DNA of 64,000 bases from Gautieria morchelliformis (taxonomy: Eukaryota; Basidiomycota; Agaricomycetes; Gomphales; Gomphaceae): the NCBI GenBank assembly GCA_015179125.1, contig WHVA01000014.1, positions 456,169-520,168 on the forward strand, given 5' to 3'. Shown here in pieces: positions 1-12,610 of the stretch. Numbering within the stretch: position 1 is the first letter of the stretch; each line of letters begins with the position of its first letter. Position numbers and translations under genes: made by a program. The notes under the pieces are model-generated. The model had not been told where the DNA came from, did no database searches, and saw nothing but the letters and a program-made list of their open reading frames with translations.

Positions 1-195
1 TGTTACATCGTCAAGTGCCACGGGCTATTTCGCTACGACTGTAGATCAGGGCGAATTCCTTTCGAGTAACCCTCTTACCTTTTATCCCTTACCTCTTCGG
101 TACTGTTCGCTGGGCGATTCGCTAGATCGCACACGCTATTCGGGCATTCGCCACTAACATGCGATATTAACGCCCAAACTCCAATCTTGATAACT
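1..195 (+). repeat. LTR-B family, 3' end fragment cut by the window edge
   Basis: The segment aligns by eye with the last part of two longer copies ending at 9847 and 62236. All share a stretch reading roughly ATCGTCAAGTGCCA, a run of TTCGC/CATTCGC motifs, and an end near CCAATCTTGA. Only the 3' part is present because the window starts inside it. No coding capacity is visible. Calling it an LTR rests on the complete copy at 60700-62236, which starts TG, ends CA and has a 5-bp target duplication. Confidence 0.7.
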
Positions 196-321
196 AGAAA
201 TTAATTCACTCTCTCAGTAAATTTAGTTGTCACTATAAATATATTATACACTACCTAGAAATTAATTCAGTACAGGATTTCTAGGTCAACAAATGGAAAA
301 GAAACAAGACTAATTTACTTG

Positions 322-356
322 CCTCTCTCAGTGAATTTAGTTGTCACTGAGAGAGG
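322..356. repeat. Perfect 13-bp stem-loop
   Basis: CCTCTCTCAGTGA at 322-334 is the exact reverse complement of 344-356, with a 9-nt loop ATTTAGTTG. An imperfect relative of the same motif lies near 207-232. A direct repeat of CTAGAAATTAATTCA occurs at about 193 and 257. This is probably debris of a small palindromic transposon; no gene is visible around it. Confidence 0.55.
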
Positions 357-689
357 AGGGAAATGTGTCTCATGCGCATGTACTACTAGCCGGTGCTTTA
401 GCGCCCGTGGTGCCACGGTGTGCCATGCTAAGCGCCCATAGAACGTAGCACGGTAGTGAACAGTCGCAGCTCAAAAAGGAAACTTGTCCACAACCACCCA
501 CAAAGGGTCGGTTGGACAGAACATGAAAAGAAGTAGAAATACAGCTTCGAAAAATCAAAGAAAAATTTGACAAATCATAGAATGAATGTCAGCATGGTTT
601 CAAGTCAAAATCAAAAGAAATACAAATGCTGGAATCTATTTGGCTTGATTTTGGTGCAGGAGCATAAATGCACCCAACACAATCCACTT

Positions 690-991
690 ACAAACTCTCC
701 TGCGGAGCCTATTCCCTCTTTATTAAAAGGAATACTCTTGGACCCCGATAGTGTCCTTGAACCTACACACTCTTTTAGTTTATTGTTCAGTGCAGCTAAG
801 AAATGCATTGCCTTCCAGCTGTAATAACTTGGACTAGTTATTACACAGATTGCAACCAAGGTACAAGTATTAAATTATTTCCGGAGTTGTGCTGCTGCAT
901 TGAACTGGTATTCTACTAGTCATGTAAACGACACGTTCTGATAGACAGAGGCGTTAGCAATAACACCAAAGTCTTGAAGGGTTCCAAAACA
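690..991 (+). repeat. LTR-A family, 3' fragment
   Basis: It matches the end of the complete LTR-A copies (5967 and 8482). Shared blocks are GGACCCCGATAGTGTCC, TTAGTTTATTGTTCAGTGC, AACGACACGTTCTGATAGA and the terminus GGTTCCAAAACA. It is more diverged than the other copies and its 5' boundary is unclear, so no target duplication could be assigned. Confidence 0.75.
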
Positions 992-3900
992 CACTCCTCA
1001 CTGCACTACCCAATGTGGAGCGGTACATGTGCGTCCCACTGCTGAACCCACCTCTGTAGTCCACACCCAGTACGAAGGGCTGTGGAAGCCTTCTAATCCG
1101 TCCACCCCATGTACGTACAGGCCTCTGTAAGTCCCATCGCTGCACAGTGCGGCGTGGGCATGCCAAGACAGGGCGGATGCGCCATGCACTACCCACTATT
1201 GATCGGATATGGTGCAGGTGCAGGTGCAGGAGGCTTCGGGCATGCATGCACCCATGCATGGGGCTGCGACCTGCTGCCGCATGGTTACGATGGGCCCCCT
1301 CGGCATGTCAGCTCATGTACGTGCATGGGTGCGTGAGTGGGTGTGCCGGCACATGGTGCACGTCTGTGACATCGTGATGCGTGTGACGTGGGCGGTAGCG
1401 CAGCAGCTGCTCCTGGTGAGGTCACCTGAGCCTGTAGCATCTCGACATGGGGCTGGTCATCGCAGTGCTGCACGGCGGGGTGCTCACGGTGCCTTGTGGG
1501 TCTGCAGGGATGTCGGCACCGGGTGGAGCGTCGCAGACCGCAGTGGAGAGTCTGTGCCATGTAAGCTCGTGTGTGCCTATACGGTCCCCTTCTGGCAACG
1601 GGCTTGCTTGCAGCAGGTGACATCTGCGTGCAGTGAGGCTGTTGGGATACACCTTATGCAGTGAGCGAAAGCGCGGGGTTCTCAGCCTTCACCCCCTTTC
1701 TACGGTGCGTCATCCCAACACATGTTGTCATGTGGTGAGGGAGAGGAAGGCACACAGGAGGTTGAAAGGAGTGGAGTGGTGGGGTGACAGGGTACGTGCC
1801 AGGTGGGTAGACCTGCCCTTCGCTCGTTGGATGAAATGCCGCACTCGTGCTGCACGACTGGGCCGCGTGAGTTGCATCAGCACTGGCTGTGTGAATCCGA
1901 CATGGGGCGGGGTGTCACACTGCAGTGTGGCGGGAAAAGAGATGGGGGTTGCGCGGCACCATACACACTGGCACACACGGTGCACGTTTGTCGTGACATG
2001 GCAGGAGCCTGGCACCACAGTGGGGCACAGCAGTGGTGTCAGCGATGCATGTCATGCATGCACGTGGTCACCCTCAACAAGGCCTGGGTGCGCCACGTGG
2101 CGATCAGTGAGCTGCCTGGCCTGTGTGCCATGCGGGTCTCTCCTGGCAACATCGTCGCGAGCGGCGGCCGCCTCTGCATGAGGGTGGGCTCCTTTGCAAC
2201 CTTGGTGTTTCCACCGCTACGCTGATGGGCATGCGTGTACATTTGTGTGTGCGTGAGCGGGTGGCGCACCGGCACACGGCGGCACATCCGTCGGTACAGA
2301 GCCTCGCGTGGGTTGCGCCGCCAAACACGCTGGCGTTTGGGGCCATGCACATGCACCTGGCTTTACCAACAGCGAGTGTGCGTCATATAACACCGCACAC
2401 GACGACGAGGGCATCGCCGTCATGCTGCTCGCGCACGTATGCGGCCCCCACGTGTACACCGACACCGACATTAGGTAATGTGACCTCTGGATCCAACCGA
2501 GCATGCCTCCATGGCAGCTGCCTTCGGTGCAGTGCAATGCGGGACTGTGGCGCATGCATCGAAGCATCTATGGTGTGCATAGAATCTCTGATCGTGCACT
2601 GGAGCTGGCGGAGGACTTCTGGCTCAAGCAAGAGTGCGGGGCTCTTGGCTCTCACCTCCCCTCTTAGCCCACGGCATCCTGACATGCGCGTTCTAATTGG
2701 CTGCGCAGCATGTGAGAGCATCAGGCTCGAGTGAGGTACTGAGCGCATGGGGAAGTGCAGGAATGGTCTGTGCGCATCGATGTGAGAAGTCCATGCAGAA
2801 TGGGAGTGCAAGGTATGCATGTGCAGGGATGTGCCATCGGCCTGTGAGCGCATAGCACATGGGAGTGTGGAGTGTACGGAATCACACAAAGGATCAGTGG
2901 CAGGTCCCCACAGGGGTGTGGTGGCCATGCGGCTATAGCGAGGCATGGCTGAAGCCTGCGCCGCGATGGTGGGCCTCTTGTGGCTCCAGGGCACCGTGGG
3001 TTGTGGCACCACACATCCTGGGGCCACACATCCTGGGGCCACACAATGTTGAGCACAATGTTGAGGTGCGACGGAGCATCATGGTGGAGTGGGAGGGACA
3101 ACCCGATGCAAGGCGGGGGGTGCCCATGGTATCCTGTAGGTGCCCATGGATGCCATCATTGTTGCGTGCACTGGCAGTCACACGTGTCCACCCTGACGGC
3201 GTGGGGTGCTTGTCACCTCTCGCTCGCGTGACTGCTGCATTCAGGCAGTATGTCCGAGTCGATGCACACACAATGCGCATGCAGGGGGGCAACTCCTGTG
3301 CACAGCCTGATGCATGGGGCGTGCATGGGGGGTCCGCACAGCCTACGTCCTGCGGGCCCAGATGTGGGTCATAGCGGCTTGCGCATGGGGCAATGCCATG
3401 CCTGCAGGCAGGCGTGGCTTGAGTCGAGCAGGCAGGTGCGCTATGCACGCGGTTGTGAGCTGTCTCGGCAGGTACGTCCTCTCTCTCTGCCTCTCTTGTG
3501 CATGCTGCGACCAGGCCTTGCTTCAAGACAGAGATGCAATGCTACACTGCAGTGAAGTTGCGACCAGGCATGGGCTGGATTCTATCATGCCGTAGTGCCT
3601 CCCAAATGGCACATCGTCACTGCAAGCCATCGCGTTGATGTTTTGCATGTGGGCCCCGTCAAGTGCATGCCATAGATGATTTGCGGTGCGTCCTTCTACA
3701 GCTTGTGCCTGCGCTCCTTACTGACCCTGTCTTCTTACTTCCTCCTTTAACAGAACGTAAATTAAAAAACCAAGTCAGGAAGTGGAAGGAGGGGTCATGC
3801 TGTGATGGGTTGGGGGCGTGCACCGCGCGTCATCGGCACGACGCTCCAGGCTTGAGAGAGCCGGGAGTCCCGATGGTGTGACCCCTAGTAGCAGTGTCTC

Positions 3901-4531
3901 CGGTAGCTCTCTCTTCTGCTTCCTTCCTTCCGACGAGAAATACATTAAAATGATGGTGGAGCTAGAATAGAGGTAGGGTGATGATCGGGAGATGGGGTCG
4001 TGTTGTGGATGGGGGTCGGACAGAGGAAACACAAAGGCAGTCGGATAGATGGGGTACCGGGTTTGAGGGAAGGGGTTCAGATCAAAGGGTGACGTTGCAG
4101 GCAGGCGCATGGGTTTTAGTTGACATCAGGTGTACGTTGGATACAGGTAGTTCGGAATAAAGATGTAGGGGGTTGTGGTTTATGGTGTTGCCTTGGCCTA
4201 CTGTGCATTGTGCAGCAGTTTATAGTGCCATCCGGAATGGTACACTCTCTCGTGGGAACACGAGGAAAAGGCCTCGAAGACAGACACCGGTGGCAGCTGC
4301 TAACGCAACGTGGGATCCTTCCACGTTCGGTCTGCGCAATCTCCAGCCAGGCTGCCAGTCTTTGAGAAGGAAGAGGGACGTCATGGAAGTGATGTACACA
4401 ACGTGGAAACTCATCGCGTTCAGTACGCCCAGTCCAAACTGTCGGTCTTCAGGGGGTGACTCTGTTCTACTGTAAGGGTGACTCTGCCGAGTGCTCTACT
4501 TCCTAGAGCGGCACCTGAGGTAGAGGAGATC
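992..4531. other. GC-rich geneless stretch, unassigned
   Basis: About 2.6 kb (to roughly 3600) is unusually rich in GCATG/TGCA motifs and GC. Open frames occur on every frame of both strands at once, and their translations are Cys-, His-, Trp- and Arg-rich without any recognisable domain, which is what stop-poor GC-rich noncoding DNA gives. From 3600 to 4531 the composition becomes ordinary and I see no gene. A short tandem array lies at 3004-3065. The region sits directly against LTR-A copies on both sides. Confidence 0.5.
3004..3065. repeat. Short tandem repeat array
   Basis: Two adjacent copies of CACACATCCTGGGGC are followed by two overlapping copies of CACAATGTTGAG. It lies inside the GC-rich geneless stretch. 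Confidence 0.8.
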
Positions 4532-5967
4532 TGTGTGGGAACCGTTGCTAATGAAAAGCCTCGCGAAAAAAGGATTAAAATCGCTTTAAAACCCTGTTTT
4601 CCCAGCTGATAGTAGCTAATACACGTGGCTATTGTTGGGAGAACTCTATTCAAATATTCCTTGAATTTCCTCTTATTTTTTCGCCATTTAACTTGGCTTC
4701 CCTGGCTCAAAAACTCCTTATCCTGTCAGGCAGAGTTATGAACCCACGCACATCCACAACTCTGCCACAGCCGCTCAGTTTCAAACTCCGACCGGAGTTT
4801 CCCATGAACCGTAAACTCGGAGTTGCAGGCACTCAAGCACCTACAACTCCGGTACCTTGGCTCACTCAAACTCAGCCACTGAGACTGAATGTGCCCTCTA
4901 CCGCTTACACAAGCCTGTGCAATTCAAACCCAGCTGGCACATGACTTGCATCATAGCAACCATGGCTGTGCAAGGCTGCGTACAAAGTCACACAAAGATG
5001 TACAAAGCCAAAACTAGGGTGCAGGTTTGATAAAGCCTATTGGATGAAGGATCCTCCAAACGCAACGCTACGACACCAAATAGGCCCCTTGATGTCATAG
5101 CGGCTGTGTAGGGCTGTGCAGGGCAGTGCAAGGCAGTGTAAGGCTGTGCAAACCAGGGAAGGTGATTGGCTATCTATTTCCAATTTCTTTGCACAAACAC
5201 GCCGCAATAGTTACGAGGGTGTGTTTCAGCAGTGCAAATATTTACTTACGACATCACTCGCCTAATAGATAGAAGAACCCCATTTTACGTAATCCTGTGT
5301 ACTTTACAATATAAAAGGAGGCCATTCTGACCTCCTTGAATCATTCTAGCAATCCAACATCTTCTATCCACGTGACCTCGTGTGACTTGCATCTTACTAA
5401 GCTGCTAATCCCAGCTAGGGTTATTCACTTACTTTAGTGTCTAATTCCTTGTTAAGTAGATACTTTTCTGCTTAGCCACCTAGACTAATCCTCCGGGTGT
5501 AATTCTACAGAGTGAGTCTGTCAATTGATAGTCTTGCCATTCGCACTCCAATACCCGAGACGATCTGATCAGTCGATTTTCCTGATTAGAGACTTTCACA
5601 AGTCACTTCTAAAACTCGTTCATCCCTCGTTTTATTGCTGTGCGCTGGTAGATTATCAGGGCAGTCCATTTATAAACTCGCCTGCTAAGTACATTCCTTT
5701 ATATTTTGGAATACGCTTGGACCCCGATAGTGTCCTTGAACCTACATTCTTTTAGTTTATTGTTCAGTGCTGCTAAGAAACGTATTGCCTTCCATCCGTA
5801 TTAACTTGGACTAGTTTTTACGCGGATTGCAACCAAGGTACAAATATTAAATTATTTCTGGAGTTGTGCTGCAGCATTGTTTAATATTCTTTGAGTCTCG
5901 TAAACGACACGTTCTGATAGATTGAAGTGTTAGCAATAACACCAAAGTCTTGAAGGGTTCCAAAACA
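4532..5967 (+). mobile_element. Solo LTR, family LTR-A, 1,436 bp
   Basis: The element starts TGTGTGGGAACC and ends GGTTCCAAAACA, so it has TG...CA ends with short inverted GGAACC/GGTTCC blocks. A 5-bp target duplication AGATC occurs on both sides (4527-4531 and 5968-5972). This marks a solo LTR left by recombination of an LTR retrotransposon. A CA-rich mini-array of GGCTGTGCAG-type units lies at about 5095-5160, and a TATA-like ATATAAAAGG at about 5310 fits an LTR promoter. There is no internal coding region. Confidence 0.9.
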
Positions 5968-6120
5968 AGATCCAAAGAGAACAGAGTGAGGATCTCCTTA
6001 CCTCAGCGACAACCTATATAGCTGCTACACAATGACATAAGCAAGTCACACCGGTGGTGATGCACAAAAGAAGAAGGAATACAGGAAGGATGCAATGAAA
6101 GAGATGTGAGGAAGAGATGC

Positions 6121-8482
6121 TGTATGGGAACTGCTGTTCAACCAGCATACTGTGTAGTCTCGGATCAAGCTGTTCAACCAGCCTTCAAATGTCTCTTTAC
6201 TGTAAATTTGTAGTCTGCATCAAAGGCCTTTAAAACAACCAATTATCCCTATCATAAAAATGTCTACTATCCTCATAAGGCCTATTCAAACCTCTCTCTA
6301 ATTATCTATGAATTTTACTTATTTTTCCGAGGCTGTCTTCACTCAAACTCACTTATTTCTGTGCAGCCGAGTTGTGGATACACATGTCCCCACAACTCTG
6401 TTTCAGACTTCCGATTTCAAACTCCGACCGGACGCTCACGTCACTCGCAGCTTGTGCACCCACAAATCCGGTCAGGTGGCTCCTTCAGACTCAGCCTCTG
6501 AGTTCGAAAAGCCTAGTCATTTGCTTGTACAGCCTCAATGACTCAACCGACTCATGCACACCTTGGTGAGTCACATGCACATGACTCACCCAAGCTGTCA
6601 TGAATCACATGAGTCCAATTAATGACTCATTCCTGACGAATCAAATCCTGATTGGTGGAAAACCTAGTGGAGTCACCAGTAGGAGTCATTTCAAGTCACT
6701 GTGAGTCATTATGAGTCAGACAGAACCTTCCCACGCATTCTGAAAGCTTCGTCGTGACTCATTCCCCCATTCCATTAATAGATAGAAGGTCCTACCGCTT
6801 AGTTAAGTGCCTGTACAATATGATATAAAAGGAGGCCCTTTTTGCCTGCCTTTCATCAGCCAATCTACCTATCTTCTATCCTACATGTGACCTCATGTGA
6901 CTTGCATCTTACTAAGCTGCTAATCCCAGCTAGGGTTATTCACTTACTTTAGTGTCTAATTCCTTGTTAAGTAGTTACTTTACTGCTTAGCCACTTCCCC
7001 AACTCCGACTGAAAGGAGGGGAGGGTTTTGTCGACAAGATGAGGTATGGATACCTAGCGTGCCTTGTCAGGTTTAACTCCTAAGATGCCTATTTTGTATT
7101 ACCCTGCTTTAATGACTACTATCCCGTTCATGTTCGGCCACCGATGTCTTGTACCACTCAGACCCTTTTCTTTCAATCATTATCTCGGGCTGTTGTATGT
7201 CTCGATCTCGGATGTCATTGTATCCCATCAATATCTCAGGCTCGTTGCCGTCTTGCATGCCTAATTAGTTTTTCCTGTTCTCTTTAAATGTCTTATTGTC
7301 GTCCTCTCCTTTTGCAGCTGCGTACCATTCACCTTTTCTTGTCTGCGTCGCATCTACAAGGTATGTCCTTTTCGCCCTCTCTGCACTTCTGGCTGACCAT
7401 GTCTACTGTGTTTGACCTGTGCCATGCCATTGCCTTGTTGTTTTATTGTTTAGTGTTCCTCGTCCATATCCATGACCCACCTACCCTCCACTTCTTTGTC
7501 TATGTCTCCAGCCGTCTCTCCTCCGTCTGTCCTTCTGCATTGGTGCACTCCTCCTTACGAACACCTCAGCTCCCTTCTCCTACGTCGCACCGCGTCCTTT
7601 TTGGTTTCTTTGACATCAGGTGCCGGTATTTCCCTGTCTCATACTGATCGTCGTGTTAAGGTAAACATTGTTGAGTTAATAATATCCTCCTTTCGCAATG
7701 ATTGCGTCTTCTTTGATACTTCCTCTCTTGCCTCTCTTAAGTAGTGTTGTGTCTTGTACTGTTCCACATCTGTCCTTTCCTTGTCGGTGTGTGATACTTC
7801 GTGTCATTTTCATCTGTATAAAAATGCAAATGGTCACTTACAAAAGAATACATTGTCTGAACCTGTAATATCGACATGTATATAAACACAATTGGTAACT
7901 TACGAGAGAATACTTCATCTGAAACAATAATATCGACAATATGATCCCTACCCCACAACGGAGTCGGGGACTGGCGCCAATGTGCCGCTACCGATGGACT
8001 AATCCTCCGGGTGTAATTCTACAGAGTGAGTCTGTCAATTGAAAGTCTTGCCATTCGCACTCCAATACCCAAGACGATCTGATCAGTCGATTTTCCTGAT
8101 TAGAGACTTTCACAAGTCGCTTTGTTCACAAAACTCATCCCTCATTTTATTGCTGTGCGCTGGTAGATTATCAGGGCAGTCCATTTATAAACTTGCCTGC
8201 TAAGTACATTCCTTTATATTTTGGAATACACTTGGACCCCGATAGTGTCCTTGAACCTACAGTCTTTTAGTTTATTGTTCAGTGCTGCTAAGAAACGTAT
8301 TGCCTTCCATCCATATTAACTTGGACTAGTTCTTACGCGGATTGCAACCAAGGCACAAATATTAAATTATTTCCGGAGTTGTGCTGCAGCATTGTTTAAT
8401 ATTCTTTGAGTCTCGTAAACGACACGTTCTGATAGATTGAAGTGTTAGCAATAACACCAAAGTCTTGAAGGGTTCCAAAACA
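6121..8482 (+). mobile_element. Solo LTR-A with about 1 kb of extra sequence
   Basis: It starts TGTATGGGAACTG and ends GGTTCCAAAACA, flanked by a 5-bp duplication GATGC (6116-6120 and 8483-8487). Compared with the other LTR-A copies, its 5' part (to about 6995) and 3' part (from about 7995) match, but roughly 1 kb between them is absent elsewhere. That extra segment begins TTCCCCAACTCCGACT and ends near GGAGTCGGGGACTGG, giving weak inverted similarity at its ends. It contains no convincing ORF and no target duplication was found for it. Confidence 0.85.
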
Positions 8483-8825
8483 GATGCAGGGAAGGGAAAT
8501 AAAAGGAAGAACGGGTGGTCCCCTGACAGATGTGTTCATCTTCCAAGCCCATGAACTCGCTTTCGTTGAAGCTCTCCATGACATCATCTTTGAGCGGAAT
8601 TGTCATGTCCTTTGCCAATCAGTCGGCTGAACTAGGAGAGATTGAAGCTGGGGACTGGCTCATTTTGTTATGTTCCAGGCATGATTTCAGCTGGAACATG
8701 GCCTTTCCCATCTTTCTGTAATATTCTTCGCACGAACGGTGTTCTTTGTCAGTACATGTCTTGAAATTGGGTGAATGCTTTTGAGTGCATGAAACAACTG
8801 CGCAATATTCTTGTTTGTACTCATG

Positions 8826-9847
8826 TGTCATGACCCGTCTATTTCCCTTACCTCACTGTCTCTCTGCCTCCTCTCATTGTTCCTCCTTCATCTTCGCCTG
8901 AGTTCACCATACCCTCCGACCACTCCTACCCTATGTTCGCTTCATTCACTCTTCGCCACATTCGCCGAATGACCATTCGCTACTCGCATCATTCGCCAGC
9001 AGGCACGCCATCAAACACGATCGACACCCTTTACCCAGTGTGATGGTTCATCACTGGCCCCATCATCTTCTCGATCCAACCCCTTTAGGTGTTCATATGG
9101 CCGGGATGCATTTGCGGGACATCCTACCCGTAGGTCATGTGGGATCAACCCAGCAGACGAAGAGTCCATGCAGGGTGGTGTATATGCAGGTCCCAAGGCG
9201 TGTTTTCGTACATAGGTGCCTTCGCCCCCTTTCCTCTCCATCGTTTCATGTTCACACCCCTCTTCCATTCTATTGTATGTTTATTTCATCTATTTGTATC
9301 ATGACTGCACACCCCTATCCAACCCTGACTCACGACGGCCTCTTTCCTATTCGCTGTTACCATACAAGCATTCGATATAAGTAGTTTACATTCGCATGTA
9401 TATTCCTCAGTTCAATTATCATATGCCCATCTTGTGCAAAACTTGACCTCGCTGTGACTATCATCTTGAGCCTTCTCCTGTAGATTTCTATTTTCGACCA
9501 GAGGAAGACTTAGGCATCACTGGTGAGTTCTCATACTTCATCTTCGTTACCTTAGCCTTTGAATTATTTTCTGTGCTGTTGGCGAAGGGCTCCGAAGGAG
9601 CACCTTCGCCGGCGAAAGGATTGTTGCTACTTAAACAACCTTTCCGTGGCATCTTGCACGCTACATCGTCAAGTGCCATGGGCTATTTCACGACAACTGT
9701 ACATAGGGTGAACCCCAATCGGGTAACCCTCTTACCTTCTGATGGTTCACTCTATTCGCCGAACAGCATACCTCTTCACACAAGTTATTTGGGCATTTGC
9801 TGTGTTCACTAATACACGATATTAATGCCTAACAACCAATCTTGACA
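8826..9847 (+). mobile_element. LTR-B copy, about 1,022 bp
   Basis: It runs from TGTCATGACCCGTC to CCAATCTTGACA and matches the copy at 60700-62236 along its length once the nested insertion in that copy is removed (net 1,030 bp). I could not find matching 5-bp flanks (TCATG against ATGAT), so one end may be rearranged. No coding sequence is visible. Confidence 0.75.
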
Positions 9848-11146
9848 ATGATGGGGACAGAACATTGTGTCAGGGGAACACCAATCACATACTGCTTTAT
9901 CGCGATGTGCATTATCGCAGTGCACATTATCGCATGCATTATCGCAGCGTGTTGTTGGTGTCCCCTGAGCTCCTCCTAGCCTTCGGCATCCTTCTGTCTT
10001 GTGTTCCGTTTATTTCCCTTCCTGTTCCGGCCCCTTCCAACATCATTCCTTCCTTATCTGTCCAGCCCTGTTATCACTGGCGTGATTGCTTATGTGACTT
10101 GGGCATTCGGTGATCAGGCTAGCATGCCCGAGTTTACTTATAGTCGTAGTTAGGTGGCGAAGGGGTTCCTTAGAGTTTCCTCTTTGGATCCCTTCGCCAG
10201 GTATGTCTGTGTCCTGTATATAGTTCTCTATCTTCCTTTGGATCCCCCTTCGCCAGTTCGCTGCTTGAGTGTAGAGCGTCTGCCTAGGTTGCCCTTATAC
10301 ATTGCCTTGTTGTTGGCGAGTGGTATCTTGCAGTCCAGAGCACCGGCACAGCATGGATGACCCAAAGTAACACCGTCTGTAACGACAGAGTGTATTTTTC
10401 CTGGAATGTCATAAGTTACTGCTGTCATGAAGAAGATAAAGGTAACTTACGCATTTCACCCCCTTCACCTGGAAATACATGTGTACAAACTTCACAGCCA
10501 TGATTCCACTGGGGCTGCCCTGGTCCCATCATACTCAGGTTTCATTTTTCTAAAGTGGGATGTAGCCTATCCGCCTGGGTCTTGGCCTCATTCGGAATTT
10601 GCAAGAAGGTTAGGAGGATGTTCACATTGACAACAATGTATATTCTTCTAGGATATATTAGATATCTTTTAAAATATCAACCCTAACCAAATTCATAATC
10701 TATCATTTTGAGCAACTTGTATATTGTGGACATCCTAAATTTTTTTGAATGTTCTGATATTTTAAAAATATGGTTGTATGTGCTAAAGCATGGTGTGTAT
10801 TGATATAACAGAGCAATTTCAGAGAGGATGTGGATGACTATATATTAAAAGTATACATGAAACATGTTAGATGTACAATCACAGAATATAGAAGCAAGTA
10901 TGGACAATACCTGTACTATATTATTATATATGGTTGAGAGATCTGATTAGAAGGTATGTTTAAAATAATATGCATGTATAGTACAAAGATATGTAACTAT
11001 TGATGTTTAGACAATGGGGTATACACCCTTTCCTGGGGGAGCAGCAGACTGTGAGAAAGAACTTTAGGGCTAGGATTAAGCATGTCTTACAGATGCTGGC
11101 AACTGCCTCAATTGTGATATATTTTATGAAATATAGATGAGCTAAG
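9848..11146. other. Intergenic, AT-rich, no gene seen
   Basis: Several copies of the motif CATTATCGCA occur at about 9895-9952. From about 10640 the sequence is strongly AT-rich with short palindromes such as ATTTTAAAATA. No ORF with recognisable protein similarity was found on either strand. Confidence 0.5.
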
Positions 11147-12083
11147 TTATATATACATATATATGACATTTATAAACATCCTCCTTACGTGGCTTTCGTA
11201 GTCAATGAGGAGTCCATGGATGAAAAATGCATCCCAAACATCATCATTATACAGTGTAAGGTGGGGCTTCCAATCAAGGGGAAGGAGATACTTTATATAA
11301 CTGGGGGCAAAAGACATATTATAAATTCTTGTGCAATTGGTCACAGAAGTCCTAAGGCACATGAGATTGGTTGCTGTTAACTTAGGAATAAAGAAAATAT
11401 TCTCACCAAGCGCAATTCATCATGGTGGGAAATATCTCACATACACTTGATTCCAAGAAGAAATGCTTGGAAGCCTGTATGAAGTCAGGTATACCAGTGT
11501 AGTATGTTCGGACACCGTTTCCAACTTGGTAGTTGTTGTAGTATCGGCTACCATCCTGATCGTACATCTGGTAAGCCAAATAGTGTCCGCACTGCATCCA
11601 AACTTACTTCAGCAGAGGAACAATGTATTATATGCGGGCACCGCACCAAATTCCTCTGTAATCATGGTGGCCATGTAGGTAGTGGGCTTTGTGAGCTCCA
11701 CCTCTTCAAACTCATCACTTCAATTCTTAGTACAGGAGGGGTTGATGCAGGTACGGTGAGGGGGATAGAATTCATGGAAGGCTGCATAGGATCAACACCG
11801 TAAGTTGATAATCAAGCGGTCAAAGATGGGGTAACTCACCAACAGAGTATGGTGGACCATGCCTCAGGAAAAGAGGCAGGAGGGCTGTGTTTCTCCTTTT
11901 TGAATGGTCATCATTGGGCTCACCCCATGCCATGAATCTTAAAGCTTCCCAAAGAACTTTGGCATCCTCATCTGTTACAGCGAGCACATCACGTACAAAG
12001 TGGTGAATGCTATGGGGCAGGGTAACAGGCCGACAAGATGTGAGCTTCCATTCCACAAGACACACTCCTTGAGGTGGTGGCAA
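11147..12083 (-). pseudogene. KDZ-transposon-associated CxC5/CxC6-like protein, remnant
   Basis: On the minus strand, pieces read in order as a protein of the kind that accompanies Kyakuja-Dileera-Zisupton transposons in mushrooms. The N-terminal block includes HFVRDVLAVTDEDAKVLWEA. A cysteine-bearing block, FHEFYPPHRTCINPSC, follows an intron-like gap, then a block with RYYNNYQVGNGVRTYYTG and FIQASKHFF. A final block contains LYNDDVWDAFFIHGLLIDYE after another GT...AG gap. An in-frame TGA occurs after the cysteine block and the ends are not clear, so I treat it as decayed. The family call is from recalled conservation, not a search. Confidence 0.55.
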
Positions 12084-12239
12084 AGCAGGTCGAGGCAGGT
12101 GACGAGTGTGTCAATAGGCAACACAGCGAGTATTGGATATTATGTGAGGATCAAGAGGAGGTTTGGTGGCGACCTAGCGAGGATATATGACATCATATTA
12201 TCTATGGCGCTAAGATAAGTTAGCGATACGGTAAGTATT

Positions 12240-12610
12240 AGGTAACAAATTTTTAGGGTTAGTCCTCCATGGACGGAGTGTCAACGGCCGGGGTGCTCTC
12301 GTTGCCCGCCCGACGTCCGGCTCGGATGCGTTGAGCTGCTCTATCACCTGGCTCGAGATTGGTCTTCTTTCCCGTTGGCCGGTGTTGCGGTGCGTAGCCG
12401 GCCTTCTATGAGGTCCTCTGGGACGACACCGAGGCCGAAGGATCAGGGACAGGACTCTGCGGGACCGTGTTCCCAGGAGTGGTGTTAGAGGGAGCGCCGG
12501 AGTTAGGGTGCTTTACTGCGGCTGATGATCGTCGACGGCATTGCCTGCAGGTACGGGTGACCAGAGGAGCCGCTTGGATAAGACGGCGGGGCCATTTCAA
12601 GAGAGTTTCG
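12240..12610 (-). other. Possible decayed ORF, unidentified
   Basis: A minus-strand frame gives a Ser/Pro/Thr-rich stretch (GAPSNTTPGNTVPQSPVPD). After one stop it continues into a charged stretch (RAAQRIRAGRRAGNES) ending in an acidic tail. It could be the N-terminus of a retrotransposon Gag-like protein or chance coding. It lies between the KDZ remnant and the PGDH promoter. Confidence 0.25.

Noticed and set aside
1209-2734. Several overlapping open frames of 150-200 codons on both strands
   Set aside because: They overlap in all frames, are Cys/Trp/His-rich with no domain pattern, and follow from GC-rich composition.
4532-8482. Two LTR-A copies in the same orientation as a complete LTR retrotransposon
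   Set aside because: Each copy has its own different 5-bp target duplication (AGATC and GATGC) and only about 150 bp separates them, with no gag-pol, so they are independent solo LTRs.
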